In this document: piece after piece, positions 54,672 to 63,331 of the stretch
How the letters are laid out: each line of letters begins with the position of its first letter
How positions within the stretch are numbered: the stretch's first letter is position 1
Source of the DNA: Pachyseris speciosa
Lineage: Eukaryota > Cnidaria > Anthozoa > Scleractinia > Pachyseridae
Direction of reading: 5' to 3'
Assembly (NCBI GenBank): GCA_016490735.1
Contig: JAEMWC010000005.1
Coordinates: forward strand, 531,001-595,000
DNA length: 64,000 nt
The notes under the pieces: generated by a model
Seen by the model: only the letters and a program-made list of their open reading frames with translations
The model's database searches: none
What the model was told of the DNA's origin: nothing
Translations under genes and position numbers: made by a program

Positions 54672-55585
54672 AATAATACAGCATTTGTAGTGCGCAAATT
54701 CCATATGAATTAATATGCTCAAATGCGTATTACAATAAATGTAGAGCCAGTACAATGTAGTTGCAAATGTGGACAAACCGACTAATTTTAATGACAATAA
54801 GACCAACAATGCTTAACACTAGGCGGGTCGAAGTGCACCAATCACTCGTTCAATCTTCACAGCCAAGAAGAATATGGCTTACTGGCGACCAATTACATCG
54901 CGACTACGTTGATTAATAAGGTCATTAGCCGGATATTTAACATCGTAGAGGTAGAACCAGCAGTTTTGTAATCTTAAGTGTTGGTTGGCAGCCAACAATA
55001 CGTGGGATTAAGGATGAATGAATCCAGGAGAAACTTTACACTCGAGAAAGAAACCTATTTCGCACATCACGTACAACCATGTTTAACTCTGGACATCCGA
55101 TGAAGTCTCTGAGTCTTATTTTCTTTCAGGGCTGCCCATGTGTGACTTCCCTGCTAGCAGAGGCCTTTTTTTCCTTGTATTCAGCGTGCGGGAGAAAAGA
55201 GACCTCTGCCATGGGTCGAAACGGTCTTTGATTAAGCCGCCGTCCGCGGTCGTCCTCGTATTGTTTTCCTGACCGATCATGTGCTAAAAGCATCACGTGA
55301 TGGCTCGGTCGCTAGGAAACAGCGGCGCATGCTCAACACACGTTTTAACCCACGGCAGAGGTCTCTTTTCTCCCGCACGCTGAATACAAGGAAAAGAGGC
55401 CTCTGCTAGCGGCGAAATGTTTGACGCAATCTGACTGTTTTTTTCTTCAGGTGGAGATTCGCCCAATGATGTACCTCGCCCTCACTTATGATCACCGGTT
55501 AATAGACGGCAGAGAAGCCGTAACCTTCCTTCGAAAAATCAAGGCATCTGTAGAAGATCCGCACACTTTACTCTTGGACTTGTAA
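42593..55585 (+). CDS. DLST: dihydrolipoyllysine-residue succinyltransferase, E2 of 2-oxoglutarate dehydrogenase
   Basis: Exons: 42593-42673, 45398-45447, 45953-46030, 46342-46397, 47148-47256, 47952-48080, 48614-48738, 50170-50267, 51493-51623, 51899-51966, 53501-53584, 53677-53843, 55451-55585. Order: mitochondrial presequence, lipoyl domain ([18 protein letters not shown]), Pro/Ala linker, catalytic domain ([45 protein letters not shown]) ending LLLDL-stop. In animals DLST forms the 24-mer matrix core that moves the succinyl group from lipoamide to CoA, and it lacks the E1/E3-binding domain, as here. Phases are consistent from 45953 on, except that exon 53677-53843 is one base short. Exon 1 start and the 45.4-kb exon are less certain. 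Confidence 0.93.
42965..43900. repeat. ~0.93-kb palindrome of four ~230-bp repeat copies
   Basis: Two direct copies (42965-43220, 43221-43426) are followed by two inverted copies (43427-43680, 43681-43900). Shared landmarks are CTTACCAAATCACATTAATT, GGCCAAATGGTAGCGGGCAT, CAGCTGTTTCGGCCTTGTTA and GGATATGTGGGTACTTGAGC. Copies differ at only a few sites. It fills part of the first DLST intron. Confidence 0.92.
44105..44268. repeat. second copy of the CTGTCAAAATGT MITE
   Basis: It aligns with 16756-16935: same ends (CAGCTCTGTCAAAATG, TTTTGACAGGACTG) and same interior GTAGTAGGCAGCAACTG and AAGTCCAAGTGTGA. It is more diverged at the termini. Confidence 0.8.
44285..44700 (-). mobile_element. tRNA-derived SINE (family 3) and inverted tail copy
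   Basis: On the minus strand TAGCTAAGTTGG (A box, 44385-44374) and GGTTCAAACCC (B box, 44341-44331) form a tRNA-like head, followed by TGTTGAAGTCCTGCATG. Toward 44420-44520 the reverse complement carries AGAATGATCCTCACAGTTGT. The same body appears on the plus strand at 44560-44640 (GTTGAAGTCCTGAATTTTTG, CACAACTGTGAGGATCATTC). Two copies therefore lie head to head, one lacking the tRNA part. Confidence 0.7.
44845..44885. repeat. terminal fragment of the 24.8-kb / 58.4-kb repeat family
   Basis: GGGGCTAGTTTCTAAAGGAA then CAGTGGTGCTGCATC matches the outer end of the foldback at 24777-24990. Similarity fades inward. Confidence 0.6.
45487..45860. repeat. G/C-run-rich repeat with TAATAGAGC ends
   Basis: It starts GCTCTATTACCCCCCAGGGG and ends GGGGGCTTAATAGAGCG, with several GGGGGCTTATTAGAGA-type motifs inside. 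It lies in the intron before the DLST lipoyl exon. Low-complexity G runs may be unstable or misassembled. Confidence 0.55.
45953..48738 (+). CDS. DLST: DLST exons 3-7: lipoyl domain and linker
   Basis: Exons 3-5 encode [39 protein letters not shown] and [20 protein letters not shown]. The lipoylated Lys is the AAG at 46395-46397, the last codon of exon 4. Exons 6 and 7 encode a Pro/Ala-rich flexible linker ([17 protein letters not shown]) and end with the catalytic-domain lead-in GARSVHK. Exon 3 may use either of two acceptors (exon from 45953 or 45961). Confidence 0.92.
46600..46990 (+). pseudogene. possible 3' LINE fragment
   Basis: The plus-strand reading [15 protein letters not shown] resembles the FG-x-R-x-WN-x-IP tail of LINE polymerases, with a stop soon after. 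A long A/T-rich 3' flank follows. Weak evidence: one short decayed motif, no RT core. It lies in a DLST intron. Confidence 0.35.
48822..49243. repeat. possible MITE with AGTGCACCT termini
   Basis: GTTAAAGTGCACCTGATG at the left and TTAGGTGCACTTCAAC at the right are short inverted ends in a DLST intron. The interior is non-coding. Confidence 0.4.
50170..55585 (+). CDS. DLST: DLST exons 8-13: succinyltransferase domain
   Basis: Exon 8 encodes [20 protein letters not shown], exon 9 [19 protein letters not shown], exon 10 [20 protein letters not shown], exon 11 [20 protein letters not shown], exon 12 [13 protein letters not shown] then [17 protein letters not shown] after a frame change, and exon 13 the catalytic DHRLIDG (His codon about 55493). 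Exon 12 is 167 bp with phase 0 on both sides, so one base is missing. The loss lies in the G run at 53713-53716, where the family has Gly-Gly. As written the frame stops soon after. Confidence 0.9.
50341..51279. repeat. two MITE copies, one with a nested foldback
   Basis: Copy 1, 50341-50624, has ends AGAGTGGTTTTCAATTGAGT and ACTCAATTGAAATGCGCTCT. Copy 2, 50634-51279, has the same left end and AAATTGAAAACCACTCT at the right. Copy 2 is split by a 339-bp foldback at 50876-51214 (AACTAAGTGAAGCATGATCG inverted at the right; centre near 51061). Together they fill most of the DLST intron between exons 8 and 9. Confidence 0.85.
52041..52690. mobile_element. 650-bp Tc1/mariner-type MITE, ~90-bp inverted termini
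   Basis: The ends CAGTGCAACGACTTTAACCG then GGGCCACCCGAGG and their complement (CCTCGGGTGGCCCCGG to CGTTGCACTG) are flanked by TA on each side. Similarity continues inward through AAAGAATTTCGACTTTGTGG. No transposase inside. It lies in the DLST intron between exons 10 and 11. Confidence 0.85.
52812..52900. repeat. short foldback around TGACGTCAT
   Basis: CCATTTTGGATTTCATGACG then TCAT is mirrored by ATGACGTCATGAAATCCAAA then ATGG. The TGACGTCAT cores are CRE-like, but here they are parts of a repeat. Confidence 0.75.
53888..53937. repeat. short foldback
   Basis: CAACCTCGTTCCCAGGGTCT then CTC is mirrored by GAGAGACCCGGGGAACGAGG then TTG, with a single-mismatch stem. It lies just after DLST exon 12. 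Confidence 0.8.
54476..54945. repeat. direct duplication flanking a microsatellite
   Basis: AATGTGGACAAACAGATTAA at 54471 and AATGTGGACAAACCGACTAA at 54766 each begin ~165-bp copies that include GCTTAACACTAGG and CAATCTTCACAGCCAA. Between them are (CAT)n at 54637-54668 and a piece resembling a SINE tail (CATATGAATTAATATGCTCA then AATGCG). Confidence 0.75.
55147..55416. repeat. MITE with ~60-bp GCTAGCAGAGG termini
   Basis: The left end TTCCCTGCTAGCAGAGGCC, then TTCCTTGTATTCAGCGTG and CGGGAGAAAAGAGACCTCTG, is mirrored to 55416. The interior is CpG-rich (CCGCCGTCCGCGGTCGTCC). It ends 34 bp before DLST exon 13. Confidence 0.85.
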
Positions 55586-55867
55586 TGCTCCAAATGATTA
55601 TGGCGCAAAATTGCTAGTCTATTAATTTTTTTCAATTTTAACTGAAGATATGAAAACGTTTGCGCGCAAAGTTTGTGGTATAACTTCATTTTCATGACCT
55701 CCACTCGTGATAACAGTGCTGACTGAACACAGCTTTTTCAGAAAGTGTTTTCTTTTGTGTATTGAATCTTTGTGGGTAAGCTTCGAAACTTCTGTCTTTC
55801 AGTCACCTCAAGACAACATGTTGCTCTAGTGACTGATCCAAAGCTTACTTATTCATCAAAAAGGACA

Positions 55868-55873
55868 AATAAA
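55868..55873 (+). terminator. candidate DLST polyadenylation signal
   Basis: AATAAA lies 283 bases after the DLST stop codon. It is a plausible cleavage signal by position only. Confidence 0.4.
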
Positions 55874-58016
55874 TCATTGACAATAGCCGTCGTGACCTGG
55901 TCTCACTTCATCCTTCATTCTGCTCCTCCTCCTCCTCGATCCTCCTCTTCGTTCCCCCAATCTAACCCATCCTTAAAACTGCATTCCATTTTAGTTTATT
56001 GCTGTACCGACTGTACAAAAGTGCAGAGATCTGCAGCTTCTTATAGCAGAGTTCCCCCGTCCCTTTTGTGCAGACTGTCCCCGTCCACCTCCTTCACCTA
56101 TCATCACCTATTCCTTTGCAAATGATGCTGAAGTAAAGTATATCAATACAACGCGTAAAAATTACGATGGTAGTACAAATACGAATGATATAAGGTTCAA
56201 TACATTTAGATTGGAATGAAAAAAAATTGTCGAAAAATCCTTCATAGGAATAATAAGCCCCAAAATTTTACAGTTACCATTAAGCTTTGATTCTTGGCAA
56301 ACTGCTCAGCTCATTTTCACTTTGCCCAGTATTCGATTAAGGGGCCCGTTTCTTGAAGCTCCCGGTAATTACGGCTCTACCTCGGTGTAAAAACCTGTGA
56401 AACTCACGAATGACGTAAAACTGAGGAAACAAAACATTCTAAACTAGCAGTTTCCATTGGAAAGTGAAGTGCTGTGGGTAAAGCACATGCAGAGACATGC
56501 ATTTACCTTAGAGGAGCTTGGATGGTATACATTCGGCGACTTGATTGACTTTTTATCGCCTTATGTAGAAAGGCTAGGGTGACCATGGAGGTCCAGTGAA
56601 GTGGAATGTTTGGTACGTTTTAATTTAGCCTGTGTTTTCAACTAAAATATTGCCACAATCGCCCTTTCTTCTGCTGTACTGATCACGCTGGTGTTGCTTT
56701 GTCACATGAAGGATAGGTGTGTCGTCTTAGCGCTTCCGGTAGGTCGACGCAATCGTCCGAAATTGCCTGGTGATATATTCAACAGTCGAATAAACTGCGA
56801 TCAGGCATCTTTTACTTTTTGGGTTTGCTTGACACACTTTCGTTGTGTACGTCAGGTGATAAAGGTGAAAATTATATTTTAGAACTAATCTCTGCCACGG
56901 TAGCCGAGTGGCAGCGTTTACGTAGAATTATTAAGAAATTTCTTCGGTGATCTTCTTCCATTCTGTTACTTCGTAAATGTCGGTAAACGTTTTTACGAAC
57001 AATTACAAAATGTATCGAGAAAGGTTTGTTCCTTTACTCTGCTGCTGAAAAGTATAACATTTCAATAGCGAGTTATCGGTTTACAATTTCGGTGCAAACA
57101 GGGCTCCTGGGTGCAAAATAAATCAGCCTCGGAGTTAAGTTTTTGATTTCAGTCTAATTTCTTCACTATGGTGAGGAGCTTTCATGTTTAATATGAGTTT
57201 CGTTCAAGGTTTCGGTTTTTGAGAAGAATGAGTCCGCCAGGGAACGTCCCGTGATTTCCGTCGCTTTTCAATCTGCACACAAACTATTTCGAGTTACAGT
57301 ATGCAAATTTACCGTACTGGAAATAGTTAAATTCGATTGCCGATATATATCGAAATCAGCCGAAGATTTATATCGATTGTAGTGATTGATATGATTTTAT
57401 CGATCTTTAAAAGGCGAATAGCGTTCAATCTTCGCTTCGTGGGAGCCCCTCTGTTGGAGCATATTTTACATTTTCAACAATGTACTCAATCAATAATGTA
57501 CGCAATCAGCTAATCACAGCTCAGAGCGAGCGTACTTGCCGGCAACGGCAGAGTGGTAAAGTTCTGCGCAGAATAAAGAAGTGATCCTGAGAAGTCACAG
57601 AGTGCTAAATCTGTCCCGAAACACTTCTATGCGTAAACATTTCATCAACGCCAGATTCCCTGATCAAACCGCGACTCTTTACATTTTAACAAAAACACGA
57701 AAGAACTGCAGCATTCTATCAATAAATTAATTACGAAAAAGTGAATTCCCAGTAAATAATATTAAATCTATGTTAACTTCCAGGAATTGGCTGAAATATT
57801 CCGAGAAACGTATCGGTGTTATCGGCTGCAGTTCCAATCTTGTCATCTTACCTTGCTTTCAAACTCTTCGCGTTCGGAAAAACGTGGTTTGGGAAAGGAA
57901 ACTGCAGGATTTCTTCGCCATAAATTCTTCTCGTCCTATCCCGGAGTCACGTCGTTTGGGTATTCATTCCCTTTTGATTTCAGCGCTAAAAATCGTGTGT
58001 TCTCTCTCTGAATTAA
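55874..58016. other. intergenic region after DLST
   Basis: No ORF with a recognisable domain. At 56378-56440 there is a partial copy of the 17.85-kb MITE. ORFs at 55772-56125, 56691-56882 and 57770-58021 are short and not recognised. Confidence 0.4.
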
Positions 58017-58138
58017 TGTAGGGAAAGGCCGGAGATCGACATGTGTTGTTTGGAATGGTTAGGGAGATTAAAATGCCTAACTATGCTACTCCCTAACCAT
58101 TCCAAACAACACATGTCGATCTCCGGCCTTTCCCTACA
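58017..58138. repeat. perfect 50-bp inverted repeat
   Basis: Positions 58017-58066 and 58089-58138 are exact reverse complements (outer TGTAGGGAAAGGCCGGAGAT), with a 22-base spacer. Perfect arms suggest recent origin or gene conversion. Confidence 0.95.
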
Positions 58139-58339
58139 TCAAGGTACCACGGAAAGCCGTAAAAATCTCGAGCAAAAAACTGATCTTTCAAATTGGCACT
58201 CTTAATCCTCACGGTATCAACGAGCGCTTTTCATTCAATTAATTTATTCCTGTTTTTCACGTTACTATGTTACCACCAATAGCGTAGCTCCATTTTCTGT
58301 ATATAAACCATACACAACCCACAATTCCTCGATTCGCTC

Positions 58340-58380
58340 CGACGAAGGGCTAACGCTCGAAACGTCAGCTAATCGAATCC

Positions 58381-58435
<55 letters not shown>

Positions 58436-58443
58436 TTCACTCC

Positions 58444-58489
<46 letters not shown>

Positions 58490-58493
58490 TTCA
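58340..58493. repeat. dispersed repeat arm next to the Ngaro-like element
   Basis: GACGAAGGGCTAACGCTCGA then AACGTC is followed by GGTGGTCAATTTACATTATC, GTTGATAAACCAAATTTTCG and CACCACAGTTTCTTTAGAAA. This matches the right arm of 24777-24990 almost base for base. Confidence 0.85.
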
Positions 58494-58595
58494 TTTATCA
58501 CGCCTATTGTTGGGTTCTGTTTAAATAGGTTCACCTCGTGTTGTGCTCTCACTTTAGGTCATTTCAGTGCTTATAATCGACCGTCACTTAGTTTT
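58494..58595 (+). repeat. split direct repeat A1
   Basis: It matches 59438-59539 with very few differences (CCTATTGTTGGGTTCTGTTT to CGACCGTCACTTAGTTTT). It is the outer 5' end and ends just before the gag ATG (58609), so it probably carries the promoter and leader. Confidence 0.88.
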
Positions 58596-59158
58596 TTGCT
58601 TGCTTATCATGTCTGATAAAGTAGGCGAGGAGGATCCAAAATTTATCTCCGTCGGGTCTTTTGAAGATTTAAGGTCTTACTTGGATAAAAAATTTTCACA
58701 TCTAAAGCGTGAGCTTTCTGACGATCAGCTCAAGTCGTCTTCATCCTTGGTGAAGAAACTTAGGACTGAAACGAGCTTAAGCTTCAAGTTTAGCGGCAAC
58801 AAGAAGCAGTTCGATTTTAATACTGAGACTTTGGAACACGTCACCCAGAGTCTTTCTTGCTGTTTCTTTTGTCGATTCGCTGAAATCTCTGGTTGATCTT
58901 GAAAACTCTGAGAATCATCAAGTGTCAGCGCTGATTCTTAAACTCGACGATTCCCTCAACGCTGCTTCAAAGGGCATTAAGCGAAGGAACAAGCTTATCA
59001 GAATAGCGGATAAATCGGAAGCTGGTTGGGCCGCGGTTGACGAGTATCTTTCTGACGAGGTCGCCTCCGGATCTGAAGACGAAAAGAAGATACGTGCTGC
59101 TGAGCAAAGAGCGTTGCGTAAGAAGAAGAACGCTCGCAGTGCGAAGTCGGGACAGAAG

Positions 59159-59565
59159 TTGAGTATTTTATCTGTTACTTTTATTCCTTTCTTTTGCCCG
59201 TTCTTTATTTTCTTTAGCGTTTAGGAGGTCGTATTATAGCACTGTCGACCTATTCCTCCTATACAATAAATTCATTATTGTGTATTTGCTTGTGTGTGTT
59301 TTCATCATTACAGAGTTTAAGCATAAATAAGTTATTTTCGGTACGCAGTTTATAGAAAATAAATGTATTTATGCTCGATGCGTTGGGAATTATGTGTGCG
59401 TATGGAGGTTATGTTATGCGTACCGCATTCAGGCGTGTTTATCAAGCCTATTGTTGGGTTCTGTTTAAATAGGTTCACCTCGTGTTGTACTCTCACTTTA
59501 GGTCATTTCAGTGCTTATAATCGACCGTCACTTAGTTTTCCCCTTTCTTCCTTTGTTCTTTACAG
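59159..59565 (+). other. candidate intron or insertion carrying the B1-A2 repeat junction
   Basis: It is bounded by GTTGAGTA (donor-like, from 59158) and a long pyrimidine tract ending TTTACAG (acceptor-like, 59565). It contains repeat B1, 76 bp of unique DNA and repeat A2. With a strict GT-AG removal the frame differs by one base from that of the zinc knuckle, so a G may have been lost at the donor edge. Whether it is spliced cannot be told from DNA alone. Confidence 0.5.
59217..59539 (+). repeat. split direct repeats B1 and A2
   Basis: B1 (59217-59361) matches B2 (63186-63331): GCGTTTAGGAGGTCGTATTA, CACTGTCGACCTATTCCTCC, TTGCTTGTGTGTGTTTTCA. A2 (59438-59539) matches A1. The 76 bp between them has no copy beyond B2 or before A1. 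Confidence 0.88.
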
Positions 59566-59683
59566 GTCATTCAACGTCCAGCCACTTTCCCGGGGTTTTC
59601 ATCGGCTGTCTCCCCTATCACTCCAAGAAATTTTACTAATTTTCGTCCTCAAACGTCAAAGGGCGCCTTTGTTAAAGACCGTC

Positions 59684-61742
59684 ATGACATCTGCTTCGCC
59701 TGCGGTAAGACCGGCCATTGGAAAGCCAGTTGCCCCAACTTGTTCTTCTCTGCCGGATCAACCTATAAACAGATCCAAAGTTTGTCAAGTAAAGACACCG
59801 GTTCTTCTGGGCAGCAGTAGTTCCATTGCTGATAGTAAAGCAGTAAATGAAACTCTTGAAGGTAATTGTGACGAAGGTCCAGCTTTAGTGGAGTGTTTTG
59901 AATTTGAGGATTCTCCTAATAGCATCCAATCGGTTAAGGGTAGGCTTAAAGCTCATTTTGCTTTTTGGGCGGATGCGTTAGGTGCAAATGATTTCATTCT
60001 CCGGGTTATTGGCAAGGGGTATGCTATACCCTTTATTACATTTCCTCCGAATGCGTTTTTCGACAATAATCATTCAGCACTTATGCACGCTGATTTTGTT
60101 TTGGAGGCTATTCAAGAGCTTACTTTGTCAGGTTCAGTTGTTCAAGTGTCTACCCCTCCTCATGTTGTCAATCCTTTGTCTGTTTCCGTACAGAGTTGCG
60201 GCAAGAAGAGGTTGATCTTAGACCTCAAACATGTCAATAAACATATTTGGAAAGAAAAGTTTAAGTTTGAGGATATTAGAAACGCTTGTGTTTATCTCCC
60301 TTTTGATCATTTCATGTTTAAATTTGATCTCAAGTCTGGCTACCACCATATTGATATTTTGCAGGAACATTAAACATTTTAGGGTTTCTTGGGTTGTTAA
60401 TGGCGTAAGGAAGTTTTTTGTGTTTACAGTTCTTCCTTTTGGGCTATCCTCAGCTCCTTATATTTTTACTAAGGTTGTTCGTGTTCTCGTCAGGTATTGG
60501 AGAAGTCATGCTGTGAGAATAACAGTTTACCTTGACGACGGGCTTGGTTCCGCCCGTGATTTCGCTCTCTGTGAAGCTGCTTCATTATTTGTTAAGGATT
60601 CGCTTCAGCGTTCGGGTTTCCTGCCCAATGATAGTAAATCGATTTGGCAACCAACTTCTTGTTTAGTCTGGTTGGGTTATTCTATTGATTTAGCCATTCA
60701 CACTATTTCCATTCCTTCAGTTAGGATTCTCAGTGTCGTACAGGTTACGGATTCAATTCGTTCTCAGTATCCTTTTAGTACCGCTAGAAAATTTGCCCAG
60801 TTTGTCGGTAAGATTATCTCAATGGGTTTCGTCTTTGGTAATATTACTCGTATTATGACAAGGTATTCTTATTTTGATATTTTAAGAAGTCCTACATGGG
60901 ATGGAAAAATTTCCTTGTCGGTTTCAACTCTGAATGAATTATCTTTTTGGAAAGAGAACATTCCTTCCCTAAACAGTAGGCGCCTCTTCTCTACACAGCT
61001 CCATTATTCCCATGTTTGTTATTCCGATGCGAGTTCTACAGGCTGCGCCAGTTATTTGTTAGATTTTCATAACACCATATCTCACAAGTTGTGGAGTGTT
61101 GATGAGGCGCAGAAGAGCTCCTCTTACAGGGAACTTAAGGCTGTTTCCCTGGGTCTAGAATCTTTTTTGCCTTTAGTTAAGGGGCACACTATTAAGTGGT
61201 ATACTGACAATCAGAGTGTTTCTAGAATTGTTGAAGTAGGAAGTATGAAGGAAGATTTACAATGCTTAGCTTTGCGTATTTTTAGTATGTGCTTGCTCAG
61301 TTGCATCACATTGGAAGTTGAATGGATTCCGAGATCGGCCAATGACAGAGCTGATTTTTTGAGCAGAATTGTGGATTGGCGGGTCAAGAGGGACTATTTC
61401 CTTTTGGCCGAGGAGAGGTGGGGTCCTCACTCTGTGGACCGGTTTGCGAACCACGAGAATACTCAGTTGCCCCGTTTTAATAGCAGGGTTTGGTGCCCTG
61501 GTACAGAGGCGGTTGATGCCTTTCCTGTTTCTTGGGCGGGTGAGAATAATTGGCTCGTTCCACCTATTTTTCTCATCCCCAAGGTCCTTAATCACGTGGT
61601 TGCCTTCGGCCGTCGCGGTACACTTGTCGTTCCTGCTTGGCCTTCCGCCCCTTTTTGGCCTTTAATTTTTACCGACGGGGTTTGTCTCCCATTTTCTCTG
61701 ATATTTTCGAGATCCCTTTGGGTACTGATGTTTTCGTTTTGA
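59684..61742 (+). pseudogene. Ngaro/PAT-like pol: reverse transcriptase and RNase H, frameshifted
   Basis: From about 59684 the frame runs through KKRLILDLKHVNKHIW and FDLKSGYHHIDI, then stops at 60372. It continues in the next frame with FTVLPFGLSSAPYIFTK and the intact catalytic box VYLDDGLGS. RNase H follows: CYSDASSTGCASY, YRELKAVSLGLESF, WYTDNQSV and NDRADFLSR. The C-terminal block (VDRFANHENTQLPRFNSRVW) is the shared DIRS/Ngaro extension. A one-base loss near 60370 is the only clear break; the ORF ends at 61742. Confidence 0.88.
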
Positions 61743-62137
61743 GTAATTATAAAAATTCCCTTTTTGAATCACCTAATTTTCGTTCAGGGGTTTTCTTCTT
61801 GCGTTTTTCTTAGAGTGGCCTTACGTTAACCCCCCCCCCCCCCCCCCCCCCACCCACCACCCCTTTTTAGATTTGTAAGGGTTTTCTCTGCAGTTTGTAG
61901 AGTTCCTACACTCATACCACATGGTATCCGAGTATCGTGGGATGCACTTGGATCCTTGTTTTGTGGACCACTTGGTCTTTTTTATTACGTAGGAGCTACT
62001 TGGGCCCTTAGCGGTAATATTTTGCTGTGTTTTTCTTGGGACCACTTGGACCCAACCTTTTTTTGTTTTTGTTTCACTACGTGTTGTATTTTTCTGATAT
62101 ATATATATATATGTTAAAGTAGCTGCCAGTCGGACGT
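61743..62137 (+). other. pol-recombinase spacer with low-complexity runs
   Basis: It holds a C run (61831-61850) and an (AT)n run (62098-62112). No coding is supported. Length changes in these runs may explain part of the lost frame between the two ORFs. Confidence 0.5.
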
Positions 62138-63186
62138 TTGGTGCTTTACTTTGCGAGAAGTTTTGGCTCTCTGCTTTTAATTCTTGAGCTGATAACACAG
62201 TTATTAATTATTGTAAATCATTTTGTAAGTTTAAGGCGTGGTGCTTGCATAGCGCTGGGGAGGTTTCTTTTCTCCCAGCTACTTCTTTTACAGTTTCCTT
62301 GTATTTGCATCATCTATTGGAAAGTTCATTAGGTAGTTCCACCATCTACGGCGCCTTTTATGCTATTAACTGGGTACATAAGTTATCAGGTTTTGAGAAT
62401 CGCAATCCCTGTGACAAGTTTCTTGTCAGATCTGTTGTTGAGGCTTCCAGTCGCGCTCCTCATAAACCTGTCAGGAAGGCGGAGCCTATTACCCCAGAGA
62501 TCCTTGGCTTAAATTTGCAGCATTTTGGGGAAAGTAGTAACTTACTTGATATCAGGTTTGTCTGTATGTGTTTACTCGCATATGCTGGTTTTTTCCGCAT
62601 TTCCGAGCTTTTAAGTATTAGGAGATCTAATATTGTTACTGAAGATCTTTACCATAAGATTTTCATAGAAGTTAGCAAGACTGATAAGTACAGAGAGGGT
62701 TCCTGGGTTTATATTGCCAAGACTGGCAATTTTACTTGCCCTTATACATACCTTATTAAGTACTTAGAAGTTGCCAGGATTCCTTCTTTTTCTCAGAATT
62801 TCATTTTCAGATCCTTACGGTACGACAAGAATTTGAAGGGCAACGTCTTGTCTTCTAAGCCCCTCACTGCTAGCAGGGCGGGAGAAATTCTTAAGGAGAA
62901 GTTGAAAGCTATTAGATTAGACCCTTCTAAGTTTAGTAATCACAGCTTTAGGTCTGGAGGTGCTACTTCCGCTGCTAATCTGAATGTTCCAGATCGGCTC
63001 TTCAAAGTTCACGGAAGATGGAAGTCAGATTCAGCTAAAGACGGCTATCGGTCCACGATAAACTCGACTCGCGTCTTTATGTTCCTTTGCACATTGGAAT
63101 TTAATTTATTCAATTTTTGTAAGAGTGAGTTTAGATCCAGTTTGTATCTTTCTATCATTTATACTTTTGTTTCATGTAAGTTGTAG
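62138..63186 (+). pseudogene. tyrosine recombinase of the Ngaro/PAT-like element
   Basis: The core is open from 62188 to 63186. The N-terminal SAM-like part (YCKSFCKFKAWCLHSAGEVS) is cut by a TGA at 62185-62187, probably a CGA-to-TGA change. The catalytic set is complete: AGFFRISELLSI (first Arg), NHSFRSGGATSAA (H-x-x-R), VHGRWKSDSAKDGY (His/Trp and nucleophile Tyr). This is a different subfamily from the recombinase at 447-1508. It would join the circular DNA intermediate to a target. The predicted protein is otherwise near full length. Confidence 0.85.
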
Positions 63187-63331
63187 CGTTTAGGAGGTCG
63201 TATTATAGCACTGTCGACCTATTCCTCCTATACAATAAATTCATTATTGTGTATTTGCTTGTGTGTGTTTTCACCATTACAGAGTTTAGAGCATAAATAA
63301 GTTATTTTTGGTACGCAGTTTAGAAAATAAC
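63186..63331 (+). repeat. split direct repeat B2, 3' end of the element
   Basis: It matches 59217-59361 with a few changes and ends at GAAAATAA, after which similarity stops. It starts immediately after the recombinase stop codon. Confidence 0.88.

Larger units (their letters stand above)
58609..59820 (+). pseudogene. Ngaro/PAT-like gag with CCHC zinc knuckle, frameshifted and interrupted
   Basis: The start ATG at 58609 follows repeat A1 and reads MSDKVGEEDPKFISVGSFED. The frame is lost near 58855 (single-base change), and coding continues in the next frame through RRNKLIRIADKSEAGWAAVD to a Lys-rich end at 59158. After the B1-A2 block, coding resumes at 59566 and includes a CCHC knuckle at 59692-59733 (C-x2-C-x4-H-x4-C: CFACGKTGHWKASC), ending at TAG 59818-59820. 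The two halves abut without loss of sequence, so the 407 bp between them is an insertion or an intron. The 3' end overlaps pol in a different frame. Confidence 0.75.
58494..63331 (+). mobile_element. Ngaro/PAT-like tyrosine-recombinase retrotransposon with split direct repeats
   Basis: On the plus strand in order: a ~102-bp repeat A (58494-58595), gag N-terminal part, a ~145-bp repeat B (59217-59361), 76 bp of unique DNA, a second A (59438-59539), gag zinc-knuckle part, RT, RNase H, a tyrosine recombinase, and a second B (63186-63331). Outer ends A1 and B2 with an internal B1-A2 junction are split direct repeats, known from Ngaro and PAT elements. In those the junction lies at the 3' end; here it lies inside gag. 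No methyltransferase block was seen. Frameshifts and stops make this copy inactive. Confidence 0.8.

Noticed and set aside
56890..56925. A-box-like GGTAGCCGAGTGGCAG
   Set aside because: No matching B box at tRNA spacing.
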